Part shown: in pieces, positions 1 through 6,628 of the stretch
How the letters are laid out: each line of letters opens with the position of its first letter
How positions within the stretch are numbered: the first letter of the stretch is position 1
Assembly: GCA_030635835.1 (NCBI GenBank)
Contig: DAOVYB010000030.1
Location: 1 to 12,191 of the forward strand
Length of the DNA stretch: 12,191 bases
Direction: 5' to 3'
Origin: Gammaproteobacteria bacterium
GTDB lineage: Bacteria; Pseudomonadota; Gammaproteobacteria; UBA6429
The notes under the pieces: model-generated
The model's database searches: none
What the model was told of the DNA's origin: nothing
The model's input: only the letters and a program-made list of their open reading frames with translations
Position numbers and translations under genes: made by a program

Positions 1-819
1 TACATCGACAATTATTGCAGATAGATGTTTATTATCTTCATAACGTACACCAATCGTTTCATGGATACGGCGATGTGTCATGCGGGAAGGATTTTCAACT
101 GAGATACTGGCAAACATCGAATTTGGAATATAAAGCGGGCGTTTGTCAAAGGTTCGAATCAGGGTTAAACGCCAGCCAATTTTTTCTACCGTACCTTCGA
201 TATTTCGATCTGGAGAACGAATCCAGTCACCAACTGAAAATGGTCGATCCAGATAAATCATTAAACCACCAAAAAAGTTGGCCAGTAAATCTTTTGCAGC
301 AAAACCAATCGCGATACCACCAATACCACCAAACGCTAAGATTGCTGATATATTAAAACCTAAGCTTTGCAAACCCACTAGTGTTGAAGTGATTATAACG
401 GATACACGCAACAACTGACTGATTGCATCCGCTGTGGTTTTATCAACTTTTTTACCAATGATTTCCTGTTGTTTAATTATATTTTGTTCGACATATGAAA
501 TTAAACGGATGATAGTCCAGGTAATGACAACGATAACACCAACCTCAAAAAACTTTAAGGCATGAGTTAAACCTGCAACATCCATGGCAAGAGAAAGACC
601 AAATATCCAGATCAACACGCTCAAAGGCTTTATTACCGCATGTATAAATGCGTCATCCCATAAGTTATCCGATTTTTCTAATTGTTTTTGGATTCGTCTA
701 AGGACTTTCTTTTGAATAAAATCGAGCAGCAAAGCAGCAAAGACAATAACAAATATTTGTAAAATCCAGGCATCCGTTTCATATAAAAATGGGAAGTAGT
801 TATGTAGTTTTTCTAACAT
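1..819 (-). CDS. MscS-family mechanosensitive channel, YnaI-like (3' end cut by window)
   Basis: This is an inner-membrane mechanosensitive channel that would release solutes on hypo-osmotic shock. I translated it by hand from the ATG at 819; 273 codons are present and the frame stays open to the window edge, so the C-terminus is missing. The N-terminus (MLEKLHNYFPFLYETD) precedes several hydrophobic segments, at roughly residues 17-36, 65-85, 92-112 and 135-155. The glycine/alanine-rich pore helix follows (GGIGGIAIGFAAKDLLANFF), then the MscS beta-domain start (LDRPFSVGDWIRSPDRNIEG). The later stretch RPLYIPNSMFASISVENPSR matches what I recall of E. coli YnaI, which is about 343 residues with extra N-terminal helices, better than it matches minimal MscS. 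It lies 31 nt downstream of nagZ and may be read from the same transcript. There is only a weak AGG-like ribosome site upstream. The family call is firm; the YnaI subtype is likely. Confidence 0.92.
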   Translation of the reverse strand, partial: MLEKLHNYFPFLYETDAWILQIFVIVFAALLLDFIQKKVLRRIQKQLEKSDNLWDDAFIHAVIKPLSVLIWIFGLSLAMDVAGLTHALKFFEVGVIVVITWTIIRLISYVEQNIIKQQEIIGKKVDKTTADAISQLLRVSVIITSTLVGLQSLGFNISAILAFGGIGGIAIGFAAKDLLANFFGGLMIYLDRPFSVGDWIRSPDRNIEGTVEKIGWRLTLIRTFDKRPLYIPNSMFASISVENPSRMTHRRIHETIGVRYEDNKHLSAIIVDV

Positions 820-850
820 GCTATTTATTAAACCTAAGGTAATTTATTTT

Positions 851-1900
851 TCAAAACTCTAAATCTAAAGTTGGGTCATCCTGATAACGTTTTAACATAT
901 CTGATGATTTTTTCCACTCTGTCGTTTTATGTAGTTCCTGCATAGTGATTTCATGTTTCCCATGCATTCTAGCTAAGCGTAAGTGAGAAACCGGATCATT
1001 GTGTCCACTCAGATTATCTAAAACATTTAGTGCACCATCACGATTATTACAGACCAGAACCATATCACAACCAGCAGATAAGGCTTTTTCTGCCCGATCG
1101 ACATATTTTTCACCAACAACACTGGCACCTTTCATATCTAAATCATCACTAAATATTACGCCCTGAAAACCGAGACGTTTACGTAATATATCCTTAAGCC
1201 ATACCTCAGAAAAACCTGCGGGTAATTTATCAACGTTAGGATACACAACATGAGCTGGCATAATTGCGGCTATGCCGTGTTGTATCATACGTTTAAAAGG
1301 TAAAATATCGTTTGCATAAATGTCTTTATACTCTCGGTTATCAACCGGCATAGCTACATGAGAATCTGCTGTAACCGCACCATGTCCGGGAAAATGTTTA
1401 CCCGTTGCAGCCATACCAGCTCTTTGCATTCCCGTTGTATAGGCATGAGCTAATTCAGTGATAATATTGCTATCCTGATGAAAAGCACGATCACCAATAA
1501 CATCACTCACTCCATAATTAATATCCAGCACTGGAGCAAAACTAAAATCAATACCCACTGCACGTAACTCTGCTGCCATCATCCAACCCGCTGTTTCGGA
1601 TAATAAATGTGCGCGTTTAGGATTATGCTGATATATTTCACCAAAATGTCCAACAGCAGGTAAAGAAGTAAAACCATCGCGAAAGCGCTGAACCCGACCA
1701 CCTTCATGATCAACCGCTATCAGTAAACGTGGTTCACGTATTTGATGAATTTCTGTAACCAGATGTATCAGTTGCTCAACTGATGAAAAATTTCGACTAA
1801 ATAATATGACTCCACCAACTAGTGGATTTTGTAAAATTTCCCGTTCCTCAGGACTCATTTCAACTGAGTCTAGATCCAGCATAATTGGACCAAGTGACAT
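851..1900 (-). CDS. nagZ: Beta-N-acetylhexosaminidase NagZ
   Basis: This is a cytoplasmic glycoside hydrolase of family 3. It removes N-acetylglucosamine from GlcNAc-1,6-anhydroMurNAc-peptides during peptidoglycan recycling, and its products can feed AmpC-type beta-lactamase induction where that circuit exists. At 349 residues it is close to the E. coli enzyme (341). Visible motifs are the substrate-binding VDHEGGRVQRF (63-73), the hallmark KHFPGHG (168-174), the Asp179-x-His181 acid/base dyad in the loop that follows, and FSDDLDM (250-256), which holds the nucleophilic Asp. No signal peptide is present, as expected. The ATG at 1900 is supported by an AGGGA ribosome site at 1906-1910, five bases upstream. 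It follows the lipoprotein gene by 41 nt and the YkuD protein beyond that, which gives a recycling theme. All catalytic residues look intact. Confidence 0.97.
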   Translation of the reverse strand: MSLGPIMLDLDSVEMSPEEREILQNPLVGGVILFSRNFSSVEQLIHLVTEIHQIREPRLLIAVDHEGGRVQRFRDGFTSLPAVGHFGEIYQHNPKRAHLLSETAGWMMAAELRAVGIDFSFAPVLDINYGVSDVIGDRAFHQDSNIITELAHAYTTGMQRAGMAATGKHFPGHGAVTADSHVAMPVDNREYKDIYANDILPFKRMIQHGIAAIMPAHVVYPNVDKLPAGFSEVWLKDILRKRLGFQGVIFSDDLDMKGASVVGEKYVDRAEKALSAGCDMVLVCNNRDGALNVLDNLSGHNDPVSHLRLARMHGKHEITMQELHKTTEWKKSSDMLKRYQDDPTLDLEF

Positions 1901-1941
1901 AACGTTCCCTACTTTTTTATAATGTATTAATGTTTACTTTA

Positions 1942-2424
1942 TTATATTTTTATAATATCTAAAATCTTTCTCGACTTCACATTTATTAACATCACCCTGC
2001 TACCTGCATGCACCCGAAGTACATTTAATGGTAATGAAGTAAGTGTTCTTTCCAGATTCAAAGGTAAAGGTATAATCTGAACATCACGTGAAATAATCTC
2101 ATTCACCATGAGTTTATTTCTTTGTTTACTGGTAAGTTTTGTATGCGACATCATATCTTGTTTAATGCGAGCATTTGCTTTATCTGAATAATATGAAGTT
2201 ATCTGTTGTATATCTTCAATACTGAAAGCATTCCCTGATTTAACCAGATCTTTTCTTTCTTTATTAGATATCTGGCGCGAAGTAGTATTTATCTCAGGCT
2301 GTGCAGCTGTAATGCTTTCTGATTTCTTTTTAAATTTTAACCCGCAACCTGTCTGAAAGAGCAGGCAAACGATCAATAATAATTTTAATGTATGTGATTT
2401 CAATATATGACCTATACTATGCAT
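1942..2424 (-). CDS. Putative small lipoprotein with CigR/RcnB-like C-terminal module
   Basis: This gene encodes an uncharacterised exported protein of 160 residues if it starts at the ATG at 2424. An in-frame ATG at 2484 would add 20 residues but overlap the upstream gene by 56 nt. I prefer 2424: it lies 4 nt after the preceding stop and gives a classic lipoprotein signal, with a basic/His n-region, hydrophobic core LKLLLIVCLLF and FQTGC as the lipobox (Cys27). The Gln at -3 is atypical, so lipidation is inferred. The mature part is basic and polar. Its last 40 or so residues (DVQIIPLPLNLERTL, then RVHAGSRVMLINVKSRKILD) resemble the end of CigR/RcnB-type periplasmic proteins, where a proline/leucine-rich linker leads to a 'vGndVlLId..trvvlDvi' strand pair. 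Function is unknown. It sits between a YkuD enzyme and nagZ, so an envelope role is plausible but unproven. No good ribosome site is visible; translational coupling is likely. Confidence 0.72.
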   Translation of the reverse strand: MHSIGHILKSHTLKLLLIVCLLFQTGCGLKFKKKSESITAAQPEINTTSRQISNKERKDLVKSGNAFSIEDIQQITSYYSDKANARIKQDMMSHTKLTSKQRNKLMVNEIISRDVQIIPLPLNLERTLTSLPLNVLRVHAGSRVMLINVKSRKILDIIKI

Positions 2425-2428
2425 CGTA

Positions 2429-2932
2429 TCAATAAATAAAAACACGAATACCTGAATCAACATTGTTAAATAATTCAATAACATCGTTATTACGCATTTT
2501 CACACAGCCATGTGAAGAAGGCGTCGAAAAGGAGTCACTATCAGGACAACCGTGTATATAAATATAGCGGCGCATAGTATCAACTTCTCCACCCCTGTTT
2601 TTCCCTGATTCCAGTCCACTTAACCAGAGTATTCGTGTAAGAATCCAGTCACGTTCCGGATTATTCTGACGAAGCGGCTCACTATATATTTCACCGGTTT
2701 CTCTGCGTCCAACGAAAATAGTATTTTCCTGTGCTTCACTTCCAATTTTTGCACGAACAGAATGCCATCCTAAAGGGGTACACTCGCTGCCATTTTTCTG
2801 GCCTACTCCATTTTTAGCGGTTGATCTAGCATAACTGGCAATAACAGTTTTACCTTGCAATAAGGTTAATTGTTGTTTGTTTACATCAACATTAATATGT
2901 TTTTCATTTTTATTGTTTTCTAATACCGACAT
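2429..2932 (-). CDS. YkuD-fold L,D-transpeptidase family protein, cytosolic; candidate L,D-carboxypeptidase (ElsL-like)
   Basis: This 167-residue protein consists almost entirely of a YkuD catalytic domain. The active-site signature is YIHGCPD (125-131) followed by SSHGCVKMRN (139-148), with catalytic Cys143, His127 and His141 and a downstream Arg147. Classical L,D-transpeptidases act in the periplasm and have a signal peptide or membrane anchor. This one begins with a charged, polar N-terminus (MSVLENNKNEKHINVDV) and no hydrophobic segment, so it should be cytosolic. Signal-less YkuD proteins of this size, such as ElsL of Acinetobacter, act as L,D-carboxypeptidases that trim recycled tetrapeptides to tripeptides. 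The nearby nagZ supports that reading. Two small deviations are HGC, where the usual form is HGT, and Ser136, where a Gly commonly precedes the SHGC block. It starts 14 nt after the CYTH gene; its ribosome site is weak. The fold is certain; the reaction is inferred. Confidence 0.93.
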   Translation of the reverse strand: MSVLENNKNEKHINVDVNKQQLTLLQGKTVIASYARSTAKNGVGQKNGSECTPLGWHSVRAKIGSEAQENTIFVGRRETGEIYSEPLRQNNPERDWILTRILWLSGLESGKNRGGEVDTMRRYIYIHGCPDSDSFSTPSSHGCVKMRNNDVIELFNNVDSGIRVFIY

Positions 2933-2946
2933 ATTATTTGTATAAA

Positions 2947-3417
2947 TTAGTTCCAGTCTTTGAAAGGATGTTTTACCAGGCTAACATTATAATAGCGGAT
3001 ATCATCTGATACTTCTTCACCTAACCAATCAGGTTTTTCAATAAATTCATCTTTATCTTTTAACTCAACCTCTGCAACAATAAGTCCCTCATTATCGCCA
3101 GAAAACACATCAATCTCCCATACATGGTTTGCATTTTTCACATGGTAGCGGATTTTATTTATTAAAGGTTTTTCACATAATGTTTCAAGCATTTCTGTTG
3201 CTTCTTCGAGAGGAATTTCATATTCAAATTCCTGACGGGTAATATCAATTGTTGCTGATTTAATATTTAAAAAAGCACGTTCTCCCTGAATACGAACCCG
3301 GACAGAAGCATGCTTGCTGCCAACCAGGTATCCTTGCGAATAATGCTTGCCTTCATCAGCTAACTCTTTCCAGCCAGCATCATTAAGTAAAAATTTTCTT
3401 TCTATTTCTGTCGCCAT
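2947..3417 (-). CDS. CYTH domain / triphosphate tunnel metalloenzyme
   Basis: This single-domain CYTH protein has 156 residues, matching the length of the Nitrosomonas triphosphate tunnel enzyme (NeuTTM). The N-terminal EIERKFL (4-10) supplies the diagnostic ExExK metal/phosphate motif (Glu4, Glu6, Lys8). Further tunnel residues follow in alternating strand patterns: Arg40 and Arg42 (VRVRI), Lys53, Glu64 and Glu66 (EFEYE), Lys88 and Arg90 (NKIRY), Glu101 and Asp103 (WEIDVF), and Glu116 and Glu118 (AEVEL). WLGEEVSDDIRYYN (131-144) is typical of this bacterial subgroup. It lacks the CHAD domain found in E. coli YgiF. Likely activity is metal-dependent hydrolysis of inorganic triphosphate; adenylate cyclase or thiamine-triphosphatase activity is known elsewhere in the superfamily but less likely here. 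The ATG at 3417 lies 8 nt after the rlmD stop, so co-transcription is expected. Family firm, substrate inferred. Confidence 0.93.
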   Translation of the reverse strand: MATEIERKFLLNDAGWKELADEGKHYSQGYLVGSKHASVRVRIQGERAFLNIKSATIDITRQEFEYEIPLEEATEMLETLCEKPLINKIRYHVKNANHVWEIDVFSGDNEGLIVAEVELKDKDEFIEKPDWLGEEVSDDIRYYNVSLVKHPFKDWN

Positions 3418-3425
3418 ATAAAACT

Positions 3426-4745
3426 TTACTTTTTTGTGAATAATGCAATTGATTCAACATGCGCTGTATGTGGAAACATATCCATAATGCCTGTCTTTTC
3501 TAAAGTGTAGCCCATCTCATTAACTAAGGTACCAGCATCTCTTGCTAAAGTTGAAGGGTTACAGGAAACATAAACAATATGTTTAATATTCATTTTATCG
3601 ATATAAGGTAACATTTCTTTTGCACCACTTCGCGGTGGGTCAAGCAAGAGTTTAGTGTAATCATTTTTCAGCCAACTGCTACCCGTCACGTCTTCCATTA
3701 AGTTGGCTACATGTAAATCCGTATTACTAATATTATTGAGTTCAGCATTTTTATTAGCTCGTTGGATAAGTTCTGCACCACCTTCAACACCCGTAATCTG
3801 TCTGGCAAAACGCGCCATAGGTAAAGTAAAATTGCCTAAACCACAAAAAAGTTCCAGCACGTGATCATTTTCATTTAAATCCAATAACTCTAATGCCAAC
3901 TTAATCATTTTAGGATTAATATCCTGATTCACCTGGGTAAAGTCTGTTGGTTCAAAGTCCAAAGTAACATTATATTCTGGCAAGCTATATTGCAGGTGCG
4001 GATTTTCAGGATAAAGTGGTGTTACTGAGTCGGGGCCTTTGGGTTGCAGATAGATAGCAATAGATTCTTCTTTTGCATAGTTAATTAATTTTTCTCTATC
4101 TTCCTCCGTTAACTCAACTAAATTTCGAAAAACAAAAGCACTGACATTTTCAGCTATTGCCACTTCAATTTGCGCAATCTTGTCATAACAACTCAAACTA
4201 CGGATTAATGTTGCAAACGAAGTTAAGCGCATACCTGCATCAGGATGCAGTACTTCACATTGTTCCAACTCAGCCAAATAAGGTGCACTACGTTCACGAA
4301 AGCCAACTAAGACTTTTTCTTTTTTGAAAACGTATTTAACACCCAAACGTGCTTTTCTGCGGTAACCCCATGGATGCGTGGTAACAGGCGGCAATATTTC
4401 ATTTGCCTTTACTTTCGCAATATGTTCCAGACCATCAAGTAAAACTTGTTGTTTCGCTTCAATTTGTTTTTCACTGCTTAAGTGCATAAAGCTGCAACCA
4501 CCACAGATACCATAATGTTTACATTTTGCTTCAATTCGATCAGGCGACGGTTTTAATATTTCAATTAAGTTACCTTCATCATATTTCTTTTTATGCGGGC
4601 GAAAGGAAAAACGAATACGTTCACCTGGCAAGGCACCACTGACAAAAATAGCTTTTCCTTCAACACGACAAATTCCTTTTCCATCATGACTTAATGATTC
4701 CACTTCTGCTTCATGTTCCTGAAGTGGTTGTTTTCTTCTACGCAT
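3426..4745 (-). CDS. rlmD: 23S rRNA (uracil-1939-C5)-methyltransferase RlmD
   Basis: This enzyme methylates U1939 of 23S rRNA using S-adenosylmethionine. At 439 residues it matches E. coli RlmD/RumA (433). An N-terminal TRAM RNA-binding domain spans about residues 10-64. A 4Fe-4S cluster site follows: Cys75, Cys81 and Cys84 in CKHYGICGGC, plus the distal Cys163 in EQCEV. The Rossmann methyltransferase domain shows LELFCGLGNFTLPM (297-310) for SAM binding and LLLDPPRSGA (367-376). The nucleophile is Cys395 in YVSCNPSTLARD, and the general base is Glu431 in AHVES. All catalytic and cluster residues are present. It follows cysM by 77 nt, an arrangement also seen in Pseudomonas, where relA comes next; here a CYTH gene follows instead. 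The ATG at 4745 gives the usual MRRRK-type basic start; the ribosome site (GGAAA, about 11 nt upstream) is weak. Confidence 0.97.
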   Translation of the reverse strand: MRRRKQPLQEHEAEVESLSHDGKGICRVEGKAIFVSGALPGERIRFSFRPHKKKYDEGNLIEILKPSPDRIEAKCKHYGICGGCSFMHLSSEKQIEAKQQVLLDGLEHIAKVKANEILPPVTTHPWGYRRKARLGVKYVFKKEKVLVGFRERSAPYLAELEQCEVLHPDAGMRLTSFATLIRSLSCYDKIAQIEVAIAENVSAFVFRNLVELTEEDREKLINYAKEESIAIYLQPKGPDSVTPLYPENPHLQYSLPEYNVTLDFEPTDFTQVNQDINPKMIKLALELLDLNENDHVLELFCGLGNFTLPMARFARQITGVEGGAELIQRANKNAELNNISNTDLHVANLMEDVTGSSWLKNDYTKLLLDPPRSGAKEMLPYIDKMNIKHIVYVSCNPSTLARDAGTLVNEMGYTLEKTGIMDMFPHTAHVESIALFTKK

Positions 4746-4797
4746 ATTAATTAATTTTCCGTGGATAAATATTTATTTCTAAAATTAGTAGAGGTCT

Positions 4798-4811
4798 TTG
4801 CACGAATGCAA
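4798..4811. other. Small inverted repeat in the cysM-rlmD gap
   Basis: Read on the minus strand this is TTGCA-TTCG-TGCAA, a perfect five-base-pair stem with a four-base TTCG loop, 11 nt after the cysM stop. There is no adjacent T-run, so it is not a convincing intrinsic terminator. It could stabilise an mRNA end or be chance. Its first half also reads as a weak -35-like TTGCAT, spaced 16 nt from ACTAAT, so a secondary promoter for rlmD is conceivable. Neither role is established. Confidence 0.25.
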
Positions 4812-4822
4812 TAGTTTCCTAT

Positions 4823-5731
4823 TTAGGTTGGGAAGATATTGGTTGATAGATAACGATCACCACGATCGCAAATAATCGTGACAATAATGGCATTTTCTAC
4901 CTGAGTTGAAAGTCTTAGTGCAGCTGCAACTGCACCACCTGAAGAAACCCCGCAAAAGATGCCCTCTTCAGTTGCAAGTTTTAATGTCGTACTTTCTGCT
5001 TCCTCTTGTCCCATGTCGATTGTCATATCTACTCGACTGGATTCAAAAATTTCAGGTAAGTATTCCGGTGTCCAACGACGAATGCCCGGTATAGATGCAC
5101 CTTCCTCAGGTTGTACACCAACGATTTGAATATCAGGATTTTGCTCTTTCAAATAACGTGAGTTGCCCATAATTGTACCTGTTGTGCCCATGGCACTGAC
5201 AAAATGAGTAATTTTGCCATCCGTATCCCGCCATATTTCCGGGCCCGTGGTTTCATAATGAGCACAAGGATTGTCAGGGTTTGAAAATTGATCGAGTACC
5301 TTACCTTTACCTTCTTTTTGCATTTGTAAAGCGAGATCACGCGCCCCTTCCATACCTTGTTCCTGTGATACCAGTATTATTTCAGCACCATAGCTTCGCA
5401 TTGAAGCGCGTCGTTCAATACTCATGTTATCAGGCATAATTAATACCATACGATAACCTTTAATAGCCGCTACCATAGCCAGTGCAATCCCGGTATTTCC
5501 ACTGGTCGCCTCGATAAGGGTATCCCCCGATTTTATTTCTCCACGCGATTCAGCATGCTGTATCATGCTCAGTGCAGGCCGATCTTTAACTGAACCGGCA
5601 GGATTATTACCTTCTAATTTAACCAATATGATATTACTGGTTTTGCCAGGCAAACGCTGTAATCGAACCAAAGGCGTATTGCCAACAAACGATTCAATTG
5701 TCGGGTAGTTAGTATTATTAGAAGATTTCAT
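4823..5731 (-). CDS. cysM: Cysteine synthase B (O-acetylserine sulfhydrylase B)
   Basis: This cytoplasmic PLP enzyme makes L-cysteine from O-acetylserine and sulfide. The CysM isozyme can also use thiosulfate, giving S-sulfocysteine. At 302 residues it is essentially full length (E. coli CysM has 303). Visible motifs are VGNTPLVRL (16-24), the PLP lysine Lys49 in NNPAGSVKDRP, the substrate loop EATSGNTGIAL, the phosphate-binding MGTTGTIMG, and GVSSGG near the end. The stretch PEEGASIPGIRRW is characteristic of CysM rather than CysK. It stands at the head of the leftward group, divergent from the Hpt gene, so its promoter should lie in the 130-nt gap between them. The ATG at 5731 is the natural start; only a loose GAG-type ribosome site precedes it. 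No damage is seen. Confidence 0.96.
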   Translation of the reverse strand: MKSSNNTNYPTIESFVGNTPLVRLQRLPGKTSNIILVKLEGNNPAGSVKDRPALSMIQHAESRGEIKSGDTLIEATSGNTGIALAMVAAIKGYRMVLIMPDNMSIERRASMRSYGAEIILVSQEQGMEGARDLALQMQKEGKGKVLDQFSNPDNPCAHYETTGPEIWRDTDGKITHFVSAMGTTGTIMGNSRYLKEQNPDIQIVGVQPEEGASIPGIRRWTPEYLPEIFESSRVDMTIDMGQEEAESTTLKLATEEGIFCGVSSGGAVAAALRLSTQVENAIIVTIICDRGDRYLSTNIFPT

Positions 5732-5861
5732 TTATTATTACTCTGTATTAATACTCATTGGAAGATACAATATATAACCTATTTTATAGTAATTTAATCA
5801 AGATTTGCACTAAACCTCATTTTAACAAACGCACAATCATATATGTTGGCAGTAAACTAGA
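5732..5861. promoter_or_regulatory. Divergent intergenic region between cysM and the Hpt gene
   Basis: This 130-nt, strongly AT-rich gap separates two divergent genes and should contain both promoters. On the minus strand, toward cysM, TTGATT is followed by AT-rich DNA with TTATAT 18 nt further on, a poor -10 match. On the plus strand, TTGCAC at 5805-5810 could be a -35, but no good -10 lies at the right spacing. I see no convincing operator dyad or riboswitch. The assignment rests on layout more than on motifs. Confidence 0.4.
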
Positions 5862-6221
5862 ATGACAAAAATAGTTGATATAGAACAATCCATTATCGCT
5901 GCAAATGGTAACGTATCTTTAGCAAAAGAACTTTTCGCTATGCTGCTAGCTGAGCTTAATGAACGCCTTGAACAAATAGAAAATTCTGTTCAGGAAAACA
6001 ATATGGAAATGCTGGCTGAGCATATTCACAAGCTCCTTGGTGCCACGGCATATTGTATTGTCCCAAAATTAAGAATGTGCACTCAACCCCTTAATGACCT
6101 GTTAAAACAAAAGGATTATTCTCAGGTTAATCAACTTATTAAACCAGTAATACAGGAAATAAAACGGCTAATTAAAGATGGACCAGCTTTTATTGAAATG
6201 GACTGGAATAATATAAATTAA
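5862..6221 (+). CDS. Stand-alone Hpt (histidine phosphotransfer) protein, BarA/GacS-type
   Basis: This 119-residue protein is a single Hpt domain, a small helical bundle that relays phosphate between response-regulator receiver domains in multistep phosphorelays. The phosphorylated residue is His56 in HIHKLLGATAYCIVPKLR, which matches the HKLxG...Y..VP.L signature of the C-terminal Hpt of BarA/GacS hybrid kinases. The preceding helix (LAKELFAMLLAELNERLEQI) also follows the BarA pattern. No receiver or kinase domain is attached: an in-frame TAA lies at 5853-5855, six bases before the ATG, so this is a separate gene here. It is the only plus-strand gene in the window, divergent from cysM and convergent with acpS, with 10 nt between the stops. 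No clear Shine-Dalgarno is visible. Its partner kinase and regulator are not in the window. Domain call firm; link to BarA/UvrY-type signalling inferred. Confidence 0.9.
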   Translation: MTKIVDIEQSIIAANGNVSLAKELFAMLLAELNERLEQIENSVQENNMEMLAEHIHKLLGATAYCIVPKLRMCTQPLNDLLKQKDYSQVNQLIKPVIQEIKRLIKDGPAFIEMDWNNIN

Positions 6222-6231
6222 GCTAGAAGAT

Positions 6232-6618
6232 CTACAGAGCCAGAGTAACAAATGCGACCGCATATTCTCTTTCATCAGCCAGGCTTAAGTGAGGATGCAA
6301 TATTTTATTTTGCCGCATAAATTCATCTGCAATACCTACAAAATCAAGAATAGGTCTGCCTGCATCATCATGTTTCACGCCGATATGGTGTAATGATAAG
6401 CCCTGAGTAAAACCTGTACCCATTGCTTTTGCCGTTGCCTCTTTAGCGGCAAAACGCTTTGCTAAAAATGCAGGCTTAATATTTTCCCCTTCGAGTTTTT
6501 CAAACTCTGCAAACTCATGATCAGTAAGAATCCTGCGTGCAAATTTATCACCATGCTTATCTAAACTATCTTTCATGCGATTAATATGAACAATGTCTGT
6601 ACCGATACCAAAAATCAT
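6232..6618 (-). CDS. acpS: Holo-[acyl-carrier-protein] synthase
   Basis: This enzyme transfers 4'-phosphopantetheine from coenzyme A to a serine of apo-acyl carrier protein, activating fatty acid synthesis. It has 128 residues, close to E. coli AcpS (126). The two metal-binding signatures are present: GIGTDIVHI with Asp8, and FLAKRFAAKEA with Glu60. The C-terminal HLSLADEREYAVAFV block is also typical. It is the last gene of the rightward-lying operon, starting 10 nt after the pdxJ stop, and the pdxJ-acpS pairing is a common proteobacterial arrangement. Its TAG stop faces the plus-strand Hpt gene across 10 nt, leaving no room for a separate terminator. The ribosome site is weak (GTGAAA), so coupling to pdxJ is likely. 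Confidence 0.97.
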   Translation of the reverse strand: MIFGIGTDIVHINRMKDSLDKHGDKFARRILTDHEFAEFEKLEGENIKPAFLAKRFAAKEATAKAMGTGFTQGLSLHHIGVKHDDAGRPILDFVGIADEFMRQNKILHPHLSLADEREYAVAFVTLAL

Positions 6619-6628
6619 AAATTTAATT

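Noticed and set aside
15..356. Plus-strand open frame of 113 codons at the left edge
   Set aside because: It is antisense to the MscS-family channel, whose minus-strand translation shows clear family motifs across the same bases.
2425..2484. Longer start for the lipoprotein at the ATG at 2484
   Set aside because: It would overlap the YkuD gene by 56 nt and place a second hydrophobic stretch before the signal sequence; the ATG at 2424 gives a standard lipoprotein signal.
4798..4811. Intrinsic terminator after cysM
   Set aside because: The five-base stem with TTCG loop has no following T-run, so termination cannot be claimed.
4906..5340. Short frames on both strands inside cysM
   Set aside because: Both are shadows of an intact cysM reading frame and have no ribosome site or recognisable motif.
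5732..5861. Possible decayed barA kinase or receiver sequence just before the Hpt gene
   Set aside because: The 130-nt gap has an in-frame stop next to the ATG and is too short and AT-rich to show kinase or receiver remnants, so I do not call a pseudogene.
6222..6231. Bidirectional terminator between the Hpt gene and acpS
   Set aside because: Only 10 nt separate the two stops and I could not find a stable stem with flanking T-runs.
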